Assembly (NCBI RefSeq): GCF_964340395.1
Contig: NC_135552.1
Span: forward strand, 20,308,181 to 20,372,180
Direction: 5' to 3'
Origin: Glandiceps talaboti
Taxonomy: Eukaryota; Hemichordata; Enteropneusta; Spengelidae
DNA length: 64,000 bases
Positions within the stretch are counted from its first letter, which is position 1, and every line of letters starts with the position of its first letter. Under the pieces are notes generated by a model that saw nothing but the letters and a program-made list of their open reading frames with translations, was not told the origin of the DNA and ran no database searches. Position numbers and translations under genes: made by a program. Below, piece by piece: positions 53,601 through 64,000 of this stretch.

Positions 53601-55414
53601 TGCAAAGACCACTAAATGTTAGAGTGTCAGGGGAGGTAAATGTAGGCAACCTGAGACAAAGTACCATGCTAGTATTTAGTATTGTTTATTGAAGAGCGAA
53701 GTTTAGGTGGTCTTTTCATAACACAGGGAAACTGAGAAAACTTAAGCAAGTGAAATTGAGTTTAAATTTTGACAGAAAGAGGCTTAACAATATATGGAGG
53801 AGATCTTATCAAAAGTGAAATTAGATATTAGGAATTGACATTATTTATGTTGTTTCTTCTGTTTCAGATGTACCCTTCCCTAAAAATTTTATTCCAGCCT
53901 GCAAGAAGATCCTGACACGACTTTATAGAGTATTTGTACATGTTTACATTCATCATTTTGATAAACTTGCAGAAATTGGAGCTGTAAGTCCATGGTTTTT
54001 TGTTGTTGACTTTTTGACATCCGGTCTCGACATAACATTTAATAGTAAAGTGTTCTATCATCTCGTCCATAATATGACTCTGGTAATTGAGCCTTCAGTT
54101 TACAACCTGATGTGTGATTCTAATCACCCTATGATCAAGATAGTGTAAACATTGGAAGTACTAAAACAGTACACTGCAAGTTCATGAACCCCATCAATAA
54201 AACTCTGCAAAGCCTCCCTACTGAGACTATAGAGTCCATTCAATAGCTTATCACTGTTGTAACATCATGTTGCAACAAGAATTTTAGTTTGTGTCTATTT
54301 TAGTAAACCTAAGGCTCAATTACCAGAGTAGTACCTACTACTTAGCTAGCCATCATTGTTTCAATGCTATTTTCCCCCTTGGGTATAATTTTGCATTTCT
54401 GGTATATTTATCTGATGACATCTATTTTGCAACACAAAAGATGTGATGTGAATAAATTGTTCTCAGTAGAGTATCACCCAGTGGAAGGTCATTTGTGAAT
54501 TATTTTAGATAAATGATTGTGGATAACTGAAAAATAGAAAATGAGATATTATGATTATATAATGACATTAAGATCAATTACTTTGAATCAAGATAGCAAT
54601 ACTGCCATAGAAGTATTTTCAATTCAATAACTTTATGTCTCAGAAATAGGCAATTTTGTATTGCAGACAATTTTCTATCTATCATTAGAGTCATATTTCT
54701 GTGCAGTGTGCCCTCTAATGATAACCAAATATAGTTTTTCTGGTCAAAATGATAAAAACTGACATTTCTTGTGAGTCACCACATAGTAAGAGATAGGGGA
54801 AGTAGAAATTATTTGCGTCAGTTGCATGTCAGATTGGCTTAGGGGCACACTGTTCCTATGTGATATCCGTCATACATATTTATTTTATGTCACGTTTAAT
54901 GACAGCAACAAATACTGTATGTCTTTTTTTTTTTACAGGAAGCTCATGTGAATACATGCTACAAACATTATTATTATTTTATAACTCAGTTTAAATTAGT
55001 TGAACCAAGGGAGCTTGAACCATTGGTAAGTATATATGTCTATCTCAAATGTCCACTTCCAACAGTTGTACAGTATGTAATTCAAAGTTGGGTTCTCTAT
55101 CTATTTACTTAAACCAAATCACTTAGCATAAAAAATAGCTGGAATCTATATCAAGCTTTGCATCCAAGCCTCTGACATCAGGGACTTTTTCATGAAATTG
55201 GATAAATCTGTTATGGTGAAAAACAAGTATAGCGTGCCAAATATTATAATTCAGAAAAATATGAATAGATGTCAAATTCCAAAGGGGACGTCAATATCAT
55301 ATAAAAGTGACATCTTAATTTTGTTAAAGTCTGTGTGAATGCTTTCAAACCGACTTTTTATGAAACCACTTTGATATTTTACAGAGGGAAATGACTGATC
55401 GCATTTGTAAGTAG
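43942..55414 (+). CDS. MOB3: MOB kinase activator 3-like (7 exons)
   Basis: Small globular Mps-one-binder adaptor. The MOB1 group activates NDR/LATS kinases in Hippo signalling; vertebrate MOB3 proteins do not, and bind MST1 instead. Exons: 43942-43977, 49725-49875, 52736-52829, 53104-53237, 53868-53983, 54939-55025, 55385-55414, giving 648 nt and 215 aa, near the 216-217 aa of vertebrate MOB3A/B/C. Motifs in order: [32 protein letters not shown]; zinc ligands in [38 protein letters not shown] with the zinc-binding His pair; [14 protein letters not shown]; and the short end EMTDRICK. The [10 protein letters not shown] and [17 protein letters not shown] signatures favour MOB3 over MOB1, 2 or 4. 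All introns are GT-AG; intron 1 is 5.7 kb. Confidence 0.95.
45768..45797. repeat. poly(T) tract
   Basis: A run of about 27 T in MOB3 intron 1 with a single A near its start. Confidence 0.9.
46656..47100. repeat. ~40-bp minisatellite interrupted by a MITE
   Basis: About six diverged units of GGCATCTAATCTCAAGATA..TCTAGTACTAT lie at 46656-46905. One more partial unit (GGTGGCATCTAATCTCAGG) lies beyond the family-A MITE at 46906-47074, so the MITE sits inside the array. Confidence 0.85.
46906..47074 (-). mobile_element. MITE family A, copy 2
   Basis: CAGTGTGCCCTCTAAGCCAA to TTAGAGGGCACACTG: 15-bp perfect terminal inverted repeats. In reverse complement it aligns with 28934-29097 and 54704-54852 throughout. 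Confidence 0.88.
48560..48715. repeat. diverged ~90-bp tandem duplication
   Basis: Two units share GCCAAAATGTT..GATGTAAACA and ATGAAAATAAAGAT and end CAGCTGT, in MOB3 intron 1. Confidence 0.7.
49917..50323. mobile_element. 407-bp MITE with ~115-bp inverted arms, TA target site
   Basis: CAGTTCTTTT and AAAAGAACTG ends are each bounded by TA. Both arms share GAAGCTTGCCCAAGCT, AACTATCA, CTGATCACA.GG, TTCATGTTGAGATAGACAC and ACTTACCCAGTGT in opposite orientation, around a unique spacer of about 150 bp. Tc1/mariner-type by its TA duplication. It starts 42 bp after the MOB3 exon 2 donor. Confidence 0.88.
50647..50678. repeat. (GT)n microsatellite
   Basis: About 32 bp of GT dinucleotides in MOB3 intron 2. 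Confidence 0.9.
50756..50919. repeat. 80-bp perfect tandem duplication
   Basis: ATAATAGTAAATTACTTTG opens both copies (50756 and 50836); no mismatch seen. MOB3 intron 2. Confidence 0.9.
51005..51212. mobile_element. diverged MITE, relative of 24165-24351
   Basis: It shares TCTGG.AATTTTCACT, CAGTCTGGTAAT, TTTGAGAACT, TGAAGACTG and CACAAAATTTTCTAGT with the 24165 copy. The outer TIR bases are decayed (TAGGTTTATG). Confidence 0.65.
54704..54852 (+). mobile_element. MITE family A, copy 3
   Basis: CAGTGTGCCCTCTAATGATA to TTAGGGGCACACTG in MOB3 intron 5. Flanking octamers TTTCTGTG and TTCCTATG agree at 6 of 8 positions, a possible degraded hAT-type target duplication. Confidence 0.82.
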
Positions 55415-55907
55415 AGTCTTGTATCCATTCTTTGGTGTGCAATGTTGTTGTAGAAATACCAAGCTTTCAACATTGACCTGGAGGCAACTATGAATTGAAG
55501 CAGCTTTTGGACTCACTGGTGTGGCATGGTTGGAGCTTATTTTAGGGCAAACCAGGCTGATCTACTTAAACAAGGTACTTTATACAAGGAGATAGGGAAG
55601 CAAGAATTTGAAATGAACCAATGAAAATTGTTCTCGAGTCTCACTTACCTAATATACAGTCTACCTAGGTCAGTTTTAGAAAACAACTCTTTTGGTTGAT
55701 AAGATTGTACCAGGGTAAGCAATCAGTGTTCATGTGAACATCCTGGTGATAAATGCAATTTTGTAACATGTAGTAGCGAGAAAAAAAGAATTACCGTAAA
55801 AGTTTGTGGAAAGCACTTAGTAATGATTCTCGCATCTAGACTGAAAGTTATCCATATTGTGTTTGTAATTGACATACAACTATCACATAAGGCAAAATAT
55901 TTTTAAG

Positions 55908-56167
55908 AAATGTTTGTTTCTGATAACATGACTTGAGAAAATAGGGTGGGTAGGTCCGAATTTTTATTTTATTTTACCTTCAATTTTTAAAAATGACTTC
56001 AACCCCAAGATAAGATACTTGTCGGTCACACTACTTCTGTGAGAGTTTGAGGAAGTGTACATGGAAATAGAACTAAATTGTAACCATTGTTATCTGTTTG
56101 TATACAAAAAAAGTTTAAGGTCGGGAGCTTAAACTAGGATCGGTGAGGTTATCAGAAACAAACATTT
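55908..56167 (+). mobile_element. foldback element, AAATAGGGTGGGTAGG family, best-preserved copy
   Basis: AAATGTTTGTTTCTGATAAC on the left and GTTATCAGAAACAAACATTT on the right are a perfect 20-bp inverted repeat. The body has AAAATAGGGTGGGTAGGTCC followed by TTTTTATTTTATTTT, and later AAAAAAAGTTTAAGGTCGGG. Confidence 0.8.
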
Positions 56168-57271
56168 TTTTATTGGCCTGATTAGTGTGATAATAAGAAT
56201 TGAAATATTGGAAGTACAGATGATTTCTGTTGTGTGAACTTAACTGTCAACTGAGATATTAAAACGAATAAACTATTTACTAAATGAAATAACGTAAAAG
56301 TTTTATGTACTTGAAGCTCAGACCCATCAGCTGTAAGCTAAGGATGGTGTCACATACTGAAGCAATCTAAATATGTAATCTAGTTATGAACATGATGAAA
56401 ACTGTAATCAGAATTTAGTGCTGTAGGAATCAACATTAGAGAAAAAGTTTATTTTGTTGATGTTTTATTTAAATGTAATTTGTATCTCAGTTGACAGTTG
56501 GTGCATAACAAATAACATTTCACCAGTCTTCAGAAGTTTGTATTTTGCTAACAAAACACAAAAAGTGATATAAATTCTAAAAAGGCAAATTATAACTAGT
56601 AGTGCCTTCTTTAGATTTAGAGAGACGAGGGGAGTAGATAGGTTTTTATAAGGTTAATACCTAGATAGTTGTAGTAAGCTTTGTGTATTTTTCTCCATTC
56701 CTGTGTCTTACTGCTGTTCATTGTATGCAGAGACTTTTAAATTGTTTAAGTATATGCTAATACTTTGTACTGCTATCTAATGTTGAAATGTAAGCTAAAA
56801 TAAGATAGCTTAAAAAAAAATAGTTAGTTTCTGAACTTTTGACACTTTTTCTTTTTAGCTCTGTTGATATAAATTGTGAGGAGTTTGTAAATGTTAAGTT
56901 TTATTTAAAAAGTAAACTATTCTTGAGATGTAATCTAGATTTTTCTAGCTTTGGATTGTTCAAATGTTAAATATGTGTACTTTAGAGTAGCTTAATGCTG
57001 TTTCAAATCTTAACCGTTAATCAATCTGTGTCAGCAAGTCTTTCAAAACAACCCCAGGGAAAATATGTATAGCAAGTCAAACGAAGACTGTATTTATTTC
57101 AAACTAGAGAGTTATGTGGTTAATTTAGGATTGGGAAAAGTGGGTGGATGATAACAAGTTGACTATTTACCTGTAATGAAAAAAAACAAAAAACTAACAA
57201 GACTTGTATGGAAATGCCCACTTGATAGCAAAGTTGAAATTTCTGGTATGTATCAAGTACCTTTATGTGTT

Positions 57272-57446
57272 CTGCTGTGCCGTCTAAGCCAATTTTATGT
57301 GTCACTGGCGCACACAATTTCTAAGTGACGCACCAAAATTTGGTGTTCCCCTATCTCTTACTATGTGGTGACTTGCAAGAAATGCCATTTTTTTCTCATT
57401 TTGACTCACAGCAACAAAATATGGCTACCATTTAGAGGACACACTG
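57272..57446 (-). mobile_element. MITE family A, copy 4
   Basis: The left end is decayed (CTGCTGTGCCGTCTAAGCC); the right end TTTAGAGGACACACTG is better kept. The body CCCCTATCTCTTACTATGTGG matches the other three copies. Confidence 0.8.
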
Positions 57447-58578
57447 GCAGTGGCACTGGGTGATTTCAAGTGAACACTGTCAACTTTGTGTTTTCATATG
57501 TTTAACTCCATGCTATAATGTTATATAGTTTATATTATTTAAACTCTCCCCTGACTTGATTTCAACCTTGCATGCAATAAGACAAGGCCACAGAACTTCG
57601 CCAAAAAAATATTGTTCAGGAACTTACATCAGCCAAGATGGCAATTTAGTAATATACTTTTCATATGTAATCCAGTGTGTTTACTCGTTGGTTCAGTCAT
57701 TCATTTATTTGACAATTACACAGCAAACGTTAATGTAGAAAGAAGTCTACTGGTTTGTAAGATGACAAACCTCCTATAATTTCAATTTTATTAGAGAGAC
57801 ATATTTCAACTTTATATTTAACAGTGATGTAAAATGACATTTTGAGTTTAATTCAAGACTCATATTCAAGAAGAGATTAAACCTATGTTTGTCAGTGAGT
57901 GAAAATGTACCAGATTGGAAACTTTTACAAAAGTCTATACTTTCTACTTGAGTTTTTTGGTATAACTTGAAGCTATTCACAAGTGACAAGGTTCATTCTG
58001 GTGGATTAGAAAACAGAGAAGTGATATCATTTGCCTGTTTTGGTAATGGTTATGATAAAAATAGGATAGTTGCATGTGTTTGCCAATCCATTAAACCTTT
58101 TTGATTGCTTTTGCTTTATGTTGCCGCTGTTTCTGATGTGTAAGCCAGTCACATGACTTCCTGGTAAACAGAGCCCTCTAGTGATAGGATGGGACTGATA
58201 ATGAAAGTGAAAGATGACACTTCAGTTAATGTTTCAGTCAAATTTCCTCATCACTTATGCAAGTTTTGTATCTGATTTTGTACGTGTAACCATGACTACT
58301 GTCAAAGAGTTCCTATCAAAATGCCATGCAGTAGTATAAAGACAGTTTGACCTGACGCAACCCAAGTTGAACATATTTGAACAAAAAATCTGGAATTTGT
58401 TGTTCTGCATCCCTACAACACATGCCTGTCATTTATTCTGTGGTTTTCAAATTGCTTGTCTTTCGACTCATAGTGATAAGGTCTCATAGGGCAATAATAT
58501 TTTCCTTGGCTGAACGATGAAAATATTTGGGAACACCTCTTATGTATCATCATCATTATTATAAGTTGCCATGGTATA

Positions 58579-58594
58579 TCACTAGAGGGCGCTG
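58579..58594 (+). promoter_or_regulatory. CTCF-like motif
   Basis: TCACTAGAGGGCGCTG closely resembles the vertebrate CTCF core. An opposite-facing partial match (GAGCCCTCTAGTGAT) lies at 58171-58185. Motif resemblance only. Confidence 0.3.
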
Positions 58595-59550
58595 TTTATT
58601 TGAAAGGTGTCTTTGTGATGCATGTATAATGTGCTTGTAGACAAACCTTTGTCTATAAGTTGGAATTCACTATGTTTAAAGTAATAGTGATATGGATAGA
58701 ATAGAGTGTACACTAGTCTAGTCTTGTCACAGCCTTGCCAACTATTAGATTTCAACTTGTGTGCTTGTATTGCATTGTGCTAGATTTGGCATCAGTACAT
58801 TGTTACGTTGTATGAAGGGAATGTTGTCTGTAGACTATGGTTATTGTACACTATACAGTAACTCTAAAGTCTTTCTTTATCTGGAACAAATCAAGCCAAC
58901 TCTACACAAAACAATCCTGTTCCTTGTACACAGATCACATGGTGTAATTACCATGGGTACACAGGTAGAACAACAAAACTAAGGTCTTTCTGTGCAACAG
59001 CGACTAGAAAGTGATTGGAATATCATAAAGACTGGTTTATTTGTTAGGTAAATGTATATACATTGAACCACATGTGTGAGGTCATCACATTATACATGTA
59101 CTCAATACAGAGAGTTTCATATCATGTATGCATGTATGTATGTCTTAAGATTAGAAAAGCCAGAGATCATTTTGCCATCTCAAATCACATTCTCTCAAAC
59201 TTAGCATTGCAATACTACCCCCACTGTCAACTTCAGTCAGAATATTTTGTCATTAGGACAGGTATTTGCATATTACATGCTAGACCATCTGGTGCACTGA
59301 GCAGTCAAAGGTTATCAACTTTACCTCATTAAGGAAGTACATGTAGTTACAAATAGAAATCTCCATCAAGGTTTTCTTGTTTATTATCCACAGTTCAATG
59401 GTAAAAGAAGTAGAAATAGTTACATAAACAATACAAGATTATATATATATTTTTTGATTTCCATTTTTGTCATACCGGGGTTTGCTGAATAAATATTGTG
59501 TGAGAAATTAACCGAAAATGTCAAATTTTGATACACAAGATGTCTTGACA

Positions 59551-59680
59551 ACTTGTCTGACTGGAAAGTTAGACCAATACCAATTTGTCTGACTGGTAAA
59601 TTAGGTCAATACCAACTTGTCTGACTGGTAAGTTAGGCCAATACCAACTTGTCTGACTGGTAAGTTAGGCCAATACCAAC
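59551..59680. repeat. 33-bp minisatellite containing CTGGTAAGTTAGG
   Basis: Four units of ACTTGTCTGACTGGTAAGTT plus AGGCCAATACCA. The last two are identical and earlier ones carry point changes. Two units keep a donor-like CTG|GTAAGT; another reads CTG|GTAAAT. Confidence 0.9.
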
Positions 59681-60077
59681 CAAGTCATGGAAACAGTGTT
59701 GATATTTTTGGACATCTTTGTACCTAGATAACCAAGTAGTGAATACTAATGTTCATGATTGTATGTAGTATTCAAGTTTATAGTTAAAAATGATTCATTT
59801 CATTTACCTCATTATCAGCCATTGAACCCTGTTTTGCCAAATATTAAAACTAAACATTGAGTAAACTACAGCATTTTTTATTGTGAAGACTTGTTGAACT
59901 GTTTGAAGCTACATGGTTTATGTTCTACAAATAGTAACCAGTTTACTGTGGAGAGAGTAATACACAATTATGAGTAGAGTTTACCCCTTCACCTCTTAAG
60001 TTTGGTTTACTTTGCTTTCAATTGCTAGACAGAATCCACCAGGAAGAGAAGGGTGCATTGCCAATGAGTGAATGTTA

Positions 60078-60452
60078 GTCTACCCGTAGTTGTGAAGGCC
60101 TAACACTACCACACTTATTCAGCTATCCAATCTGCCATTTTAAGTTTTTTAATTATTGCCCATTCCCTTGGAGGACAAGCAAAAATTCCAAAAATCAAAA
60201 TGGCAGTTCGGATCTGTAGTAGTGTAACAACATGGATGGTTAGGCAAGTGGATAGACTTTATTAAAAAAAATTGATATAATTGACCCAGCAATGAAAATA
60301 CTGCCCATACCAACAGTAAAATTATGATGTATCTTTTGTTTTAATTATTGGTCATCCCCTTGGAGAACAAGGGAAAAATAAAATATGGCAGGTGCTGTAG
60401 GATCTGAATAGTGTAGTACGGTAGTGTTAGTCCTTCAAGACTACAGGTAGGC
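60078..60452. mobile_element. 375-bp TA-flanked MITE with 37-bp TIRs
   Basis: The left end GTCTACCCGTAGTTGTGAAG and the right end CTTCAAGACTACAGGTAGGC continue inward to complementary CCTAACACTACC and GGTAGTGTTAGT. TA flanks both ends. A second, internal pair of direct TTTTAATTATTG.CCAT..CCTTGGAG.ACAAG segments is present. Confidence 0.85.
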
Positions 60453-60628
60453 TAAGTCAGTGTATGAAGGAGTTATGTATACTAAGCTGGAAGGACAAAT
60501 TCATTTGTTACTTACATATGGTATAACCTAAGCTGTTTTCACCACAGTATGTACTGTTTACTGTAAACCATGTTGTTTTATAAGGTTTATACATGTGATG
60601 TGTATGAGAACCCAATTTGTATATATTC

Positions 60629-60634
60629 AATAAA
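60629..60634 (+). promoter_or_regulatory. polyadenylation signal, probably of MOB3
   Basis: AATAAA followed about 20 bp later by the strongly GT-rich GTTGTTGTGTGGTTTTG, the best poly(A) context after the MOB3 stop. Confidence 0.6.
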
Positions 60635-60731
60635 ACAATATTTATCAGTATGACACTGTTGTTGTGTGGTTTTGTATGGTTGAAATGAGTTGATGGGTAA
60701 ACAAGACAGTGTGTGTGTGTGTCTATGTCTA

Positions 60732-60797
<66 letters not shown>
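60732..60797. repeat. (CTGT)n microsatellite
   Basis: CTGT tetranucleotides with one GTGT interruption. Confidence 0.9.
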
Positions 60798-60800
<3 letters not shown>

Positions 60801-62937
60801 GTGTCTATGACTGTGTTTTAGGTCTTTTTGTGTTTGTGTGTAACTGTGTATATTACTGTTCACTGCTGTAAAACCACAAGACCTCTTTGAGCAATGGTAT
60901 AATGCACATCTTGTTTGGAAGAATGAAAATGTACTCTGGTGTAGGTTTCTTCCTGTAGTGTTACAAAGATACGAAGCATAGAAGACAACATACTAGTAGA
61001 ACCCGCTGTCATTACAGTCAATACAACAACTTTTTTCTGAAGGACCAAATACTTTCATGTTTTTTTATATCAGTTCACCGATGTTGTAAGTCATGTTGTG
61101 CAAATTTTATGTCTTATGAGTGGTGATATTGTCAGCTATGATGCTGTCCAACCAATATTTTTAGATCATGGATCATAGGAGCGCCCCCAACGACGTGATC
61201 ATATCATCAAGCTTCAATCTTGCCAATATTATGACAAGTATACAGAATTTAGAATATGTTTTGCGAAAGGAATACATCATGAAAACAAACTCACATTCGA
61301 GAGTTTTGAATGATTACACTTTTAACAACACTAACTTCAATGTAACATCTCTCTACTGTTGTTATTCATGAAATGCTGCAAAGATTTACACACAGTGTGA
61401 TCCAACGTGAATTCGTGAAAATATTAGTAACTATTCTGGAATGATTGATTGCATTTGACATCATAAACCTTCAATTTAAAATAATCAGGAGAAACGATGA
61501 GGGGTACGTATTCAAAAAACTTCGTAAGATAAACACAACAGTGATAATACATACACACGTACTGGGTCTAATAAGGTACTTGTGTGTGAACTGAAGGATT
61601 GACCCCAGTCACCCAAGTCCCTATACACTCATATCATTGTATATAGTGTACAGATACACAATACAATAGCGGTGACAGTATAAAAGAAGTACCTTTCACG
61701 CACGACTTGAAACGATTCTTCCTATTCTTATTGTTATCACCTAGAGAATAGGACAACAACTGTCCTCTATCTGCTATAGCAACTATATACCGTATTGATA
61801 TATCACCGCTATAAACTTCTCACAGTCTGAAGGACTCATTTGTCAGAACACCATTACGCAGAGTATGCCATGGTTTTTTTCTTCATGAAAGCCAAAACTG
61901 TTGTCATCTGAGCAGTAGGATAGCTAAGGTACGGTATTCTCAGTTTATTATATTTCCACTTTTCCTAGCCATATATTTTACTCAACAATACCTGATAAAA
62001 TATATGTTAAAAGTGACGTATGCCAATTCCAGTGTCCAATGTATTTTTACTCGTAAACTTTCACCTCAGATGCCGAAGCCACACTACACCGTCATGAGAT
62101 TTAACAACGGTGTCAGTGAAGGTCAATTACGTCTCGTACAGGGACACTTTTCATTAGTCTCGCTAGACACATGGTGAGCATCAGAATATTCAATGGGTCT
62201 TTGTACTTCACGGACTATACTTCAGTGTATATCTCGATGTTTATGCTGTCCATATATAAATTACGCCATATTTTGAGCTAGGTAAATTAAACGTTGACTT
62301 GAGATCGAGAAAGAACACGAAAACTCACTGTATGATTATTGTGCATTCAAACCAGTGTGTGAGTTACGAGCCCCAGAGAAGATGGTGGTCTAGGGGACCA
62401 ATAACAAGGCAAAACTGTCGGTCAAACATTACAACCTGTTGATCTTTACATAACGCATTCATGTGGATATAGAAGGGACATGCATTGTAGACAATCTTTG
62501 TTAATATATATAGCAATTCATACAAAGATGTGTAGGGTCTTACAGTACAGAATGTTAATGTATCAACCACTGATGCTCCAAGGTCATTGATTATTTGATA
62601 CACAACTGTATACATTATGAATGTAGCAATGTCAATTCAGGTATATTAGACCAAAGACTCCACTATATATGATTAAACACTGCCAAGTTTGTAGTCAAAT
62701 CCATCACCAAAACGTTTGAAATGATAAGGTTAACATACCAGATCACAGAGTCTTTGCTTGTCTACTTTTCTTGGTGTTTATCACCCAAGTACAATGTATT
62801 AAAAAAAATATCTTACTATCACGTGAGACGATTGGGCTTCAGATTTTATACATATGTCTATACTTGAGGGATAATAAAAGATTTACACTTTGTTGGACTA
62901 AGTATACAAAACATACAACGTTTAACCCTATGAATTA
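60801..62937. other. intergenic, nothing recognised
   Basis: No coding exon, RNA gene or repeat that I can support. Short open frames at 61168-61371 (+) and 62364-62615 (-) have no recognisable features. Confidence 0.5.
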
Positions 62938-63236
62938 AAGTGGCCATATGGATGATGATTGGATATTTATTTAGGAATTTTATTTTATAAAACAATTTTA
63001 TCATGGCTTCCTACTTGTAAAATCACAATAAATGTGTAAAATATTTGTTATTGTACGTACAATAACGAACTTTGGAAATATTTACACATTTTTAGCTTTT
63101 TGCACTGTATTGAGTTACAAACACAGACTTAGTAAATATTGTTTCACATTCATTTTTCACGTAGGAAGCCACGATAAAGTGTTTTAAGAATTAAAAATCC
63201 AAAATAAATACCCAATCCTCATCCATATGGTCACTT
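62938..63236. mobile_element. ~300-bp foldback element
   Basis: The left arm AAGTGGCCATATGGATGATG and the right arm CATCCATATGGTCACTT-type complement pair with interruptions for over 100 bp, including ATCATGGCTTCCTAC opposite GTAGGAAGCCACGAT. Inside lies a perfect 20-bp palindrome, GTTATTGTACGTACAATAAC (63047-63066), itself flanked by ATGTGTAAA.ATATTT and AAATATTTACACAT. No coding capacity; probably a palindromic non-autonomous transposon. Confidence 0.85.
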
Positions 63237-63785
63237 CAACAATTATATTCCATGACTTTGACGCTTTCAATTTCAACGCAGCTTACTTTTTTATAGACAG
63301 GTCTACTGACTGATGTCTCATCCTTATAGTTTCGTTTACTCCGTTTGATACCACATGGTTATTAAATAAAATATTGGTGCATCTTAAATGAGAAGTACTC
63401 AATTTGACGGGTCGGGCCGGAGGAACAACTTGTATTATATATAATATTGAATATTGCATGGAATCAGTCAATGATTGGTTAAAACTTATAGACGTCTTCG
63501 ATATCTGTCAATGGTTACCTTGTCATTATTGTAGTTTTTGCTCTGTATGACTTGTTCACGTTAACGTTACTTGTTTATTCGTTCTCCCATTACTACCACG
63601 TGTACCGTACCATGTACTTATTCAAGTTTATAAATGTTTCAGTATTTACATAGTTTAGTCAAACACCCGTTAAGTATGACGTCTTACAAAAGTACTAAAC
63701 ACGAAAAGTGGCAGTAAAAACGAGACACTTCAACTGACCGTTTCCGTACTTTTGTTCTCTGAAGGCAATTGCAGGTACGCAGACA

Positions 63786-64000
63786 ATGTCTTTACGGTCT
63801 GTAGTCAAGCTCTATTTTCGAGTTTCACGGCAACCGAGAAGAGCGCTTTACGAAAGTTCTTCTTTATTTTCCCAGGCCACACAAAATCATTATTTCCTCA
63901 CAAAAAATACTGGTTCAGGCAACGCAAAATGGACGAGGACGAATACCAACAGGATTTTGAAGCAAGGAGTATCATCGTCACTAATTTTGAGCCAAGTATT
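63786..64000 (+). CDS. 5' end of an unidentified gene, cut by window end
   Basis: Frame 1 opens at ATG 63786 and stays open for 71 codons to the window edge. Its start MSLRSVVKLYFRVSRQPRRA is Arg-rich with few acidic residues, like a mitochondrial targeting peptide. Frame 2 opens at ATG 63929 with a strong context (GCAAAATGG) and reads an acidic start followed by ARSIIVTNFEPSI, reminiscent of the RNP2 strand that begins an RRM. They are different frames, so at most one is the main product; the other would be chance or an upstream overlapping frame. I recognise neither firmly. Confidence 0.45.
   Translation, partial: MSLRSVVKLYFRVSRQPRRALYESSSLFSQATQNHYFLTKNTGSGNAKWTRTNTNRILKQGVSSSLILSQV

Larger units (their letters stand above)
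55415..60640 (+). other. probable long MOB3 3' UTR
   Basis: There is no coding exon between the MOB3 stop and the strong poly(A) site at 60629. The stretch is AT-rich and holds MITEs (55908, 57272, 60078) and a 33-bp minisatellite (59551). Earlier AATAAA occurrences (for example near 56266) lack a clear GT-rich downstream element. Length is inferred. Confidence 0.4.

Overview
This is AT-rich animal nuclear DNA. Genes are split by GT-AG introns, and intergenic and intronic DNA is full of long microsatellites, minisatellites and short inverted-repeat (MITE-like) elements. The gene content (IGHMBP2, U1-C, a Notum/pectin-acetylesterase-like hydrolase, MOB3) fits an invertebrate metazoan, either a deuterostome such as a hemichordate or amphioxus or a lophotrochozoan. 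The sequence alone does not settle which. All exon models were built by hand from translated similarity and splice consensus. Reading frames close exactly across all four complete genes.

Layout. 1-10,430: no supportable gene; simple repeats and a large palindrome around (TA)n. 10,731-23,092 (+): complete 16-exon IGHMBP2/SMUBP-2 helicase, 997 aa, with several simple repeats, minisatellites and MITEs in its introns. 23,093-25,366: convergent intergenic stretch with both poly(A) signals and one MITE. 25,367-27,782 (-): complete 5-exon U1 snRNP protein C, 165 aa. 27,783-30,365: promoter and empty flank with one MITE. 30,366-37,316 (-): complete 5-coding-exon, membrane-anchored Notum/pectin-acetylesterase-like hydrolase, 468 aa, probably with a 5' UTR exon near 41,234. 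37,317-43,941: spacer between the divergent hydrolase and MOB3 genes, with large GGAT and GA arrays. 43,942-55,414 (+): complete 7-exon MOB3, 215 aa, with a probable 5.2-kb 3' UTR reaching a strong poly(A) site at 60,629. 60,650-63,780: spacer with a 300-bp foldback element. 63,786-64,000 (+): the 5' end of another gene, with two candidate frames.

The genes are unrelated housekeeping or signalling loci and do not form a pathway. Two things stand out. First, at three exon-intron junctions in two genes the 5' splice site itself has been tandemly duplicated: twofold at IGHMBP2 exon 4, sixteenfold by a 30-bp unit at IGHMBP2 exon 5, and sevenfold by a 40-bp unit at hydrolase exon 2. Second, IGHMBP2 encodes, between R3H and AN1, a Cys2-His-Cys cluster with exactly the UBZ4 spacing, which I do not know from the vertebrate protein.
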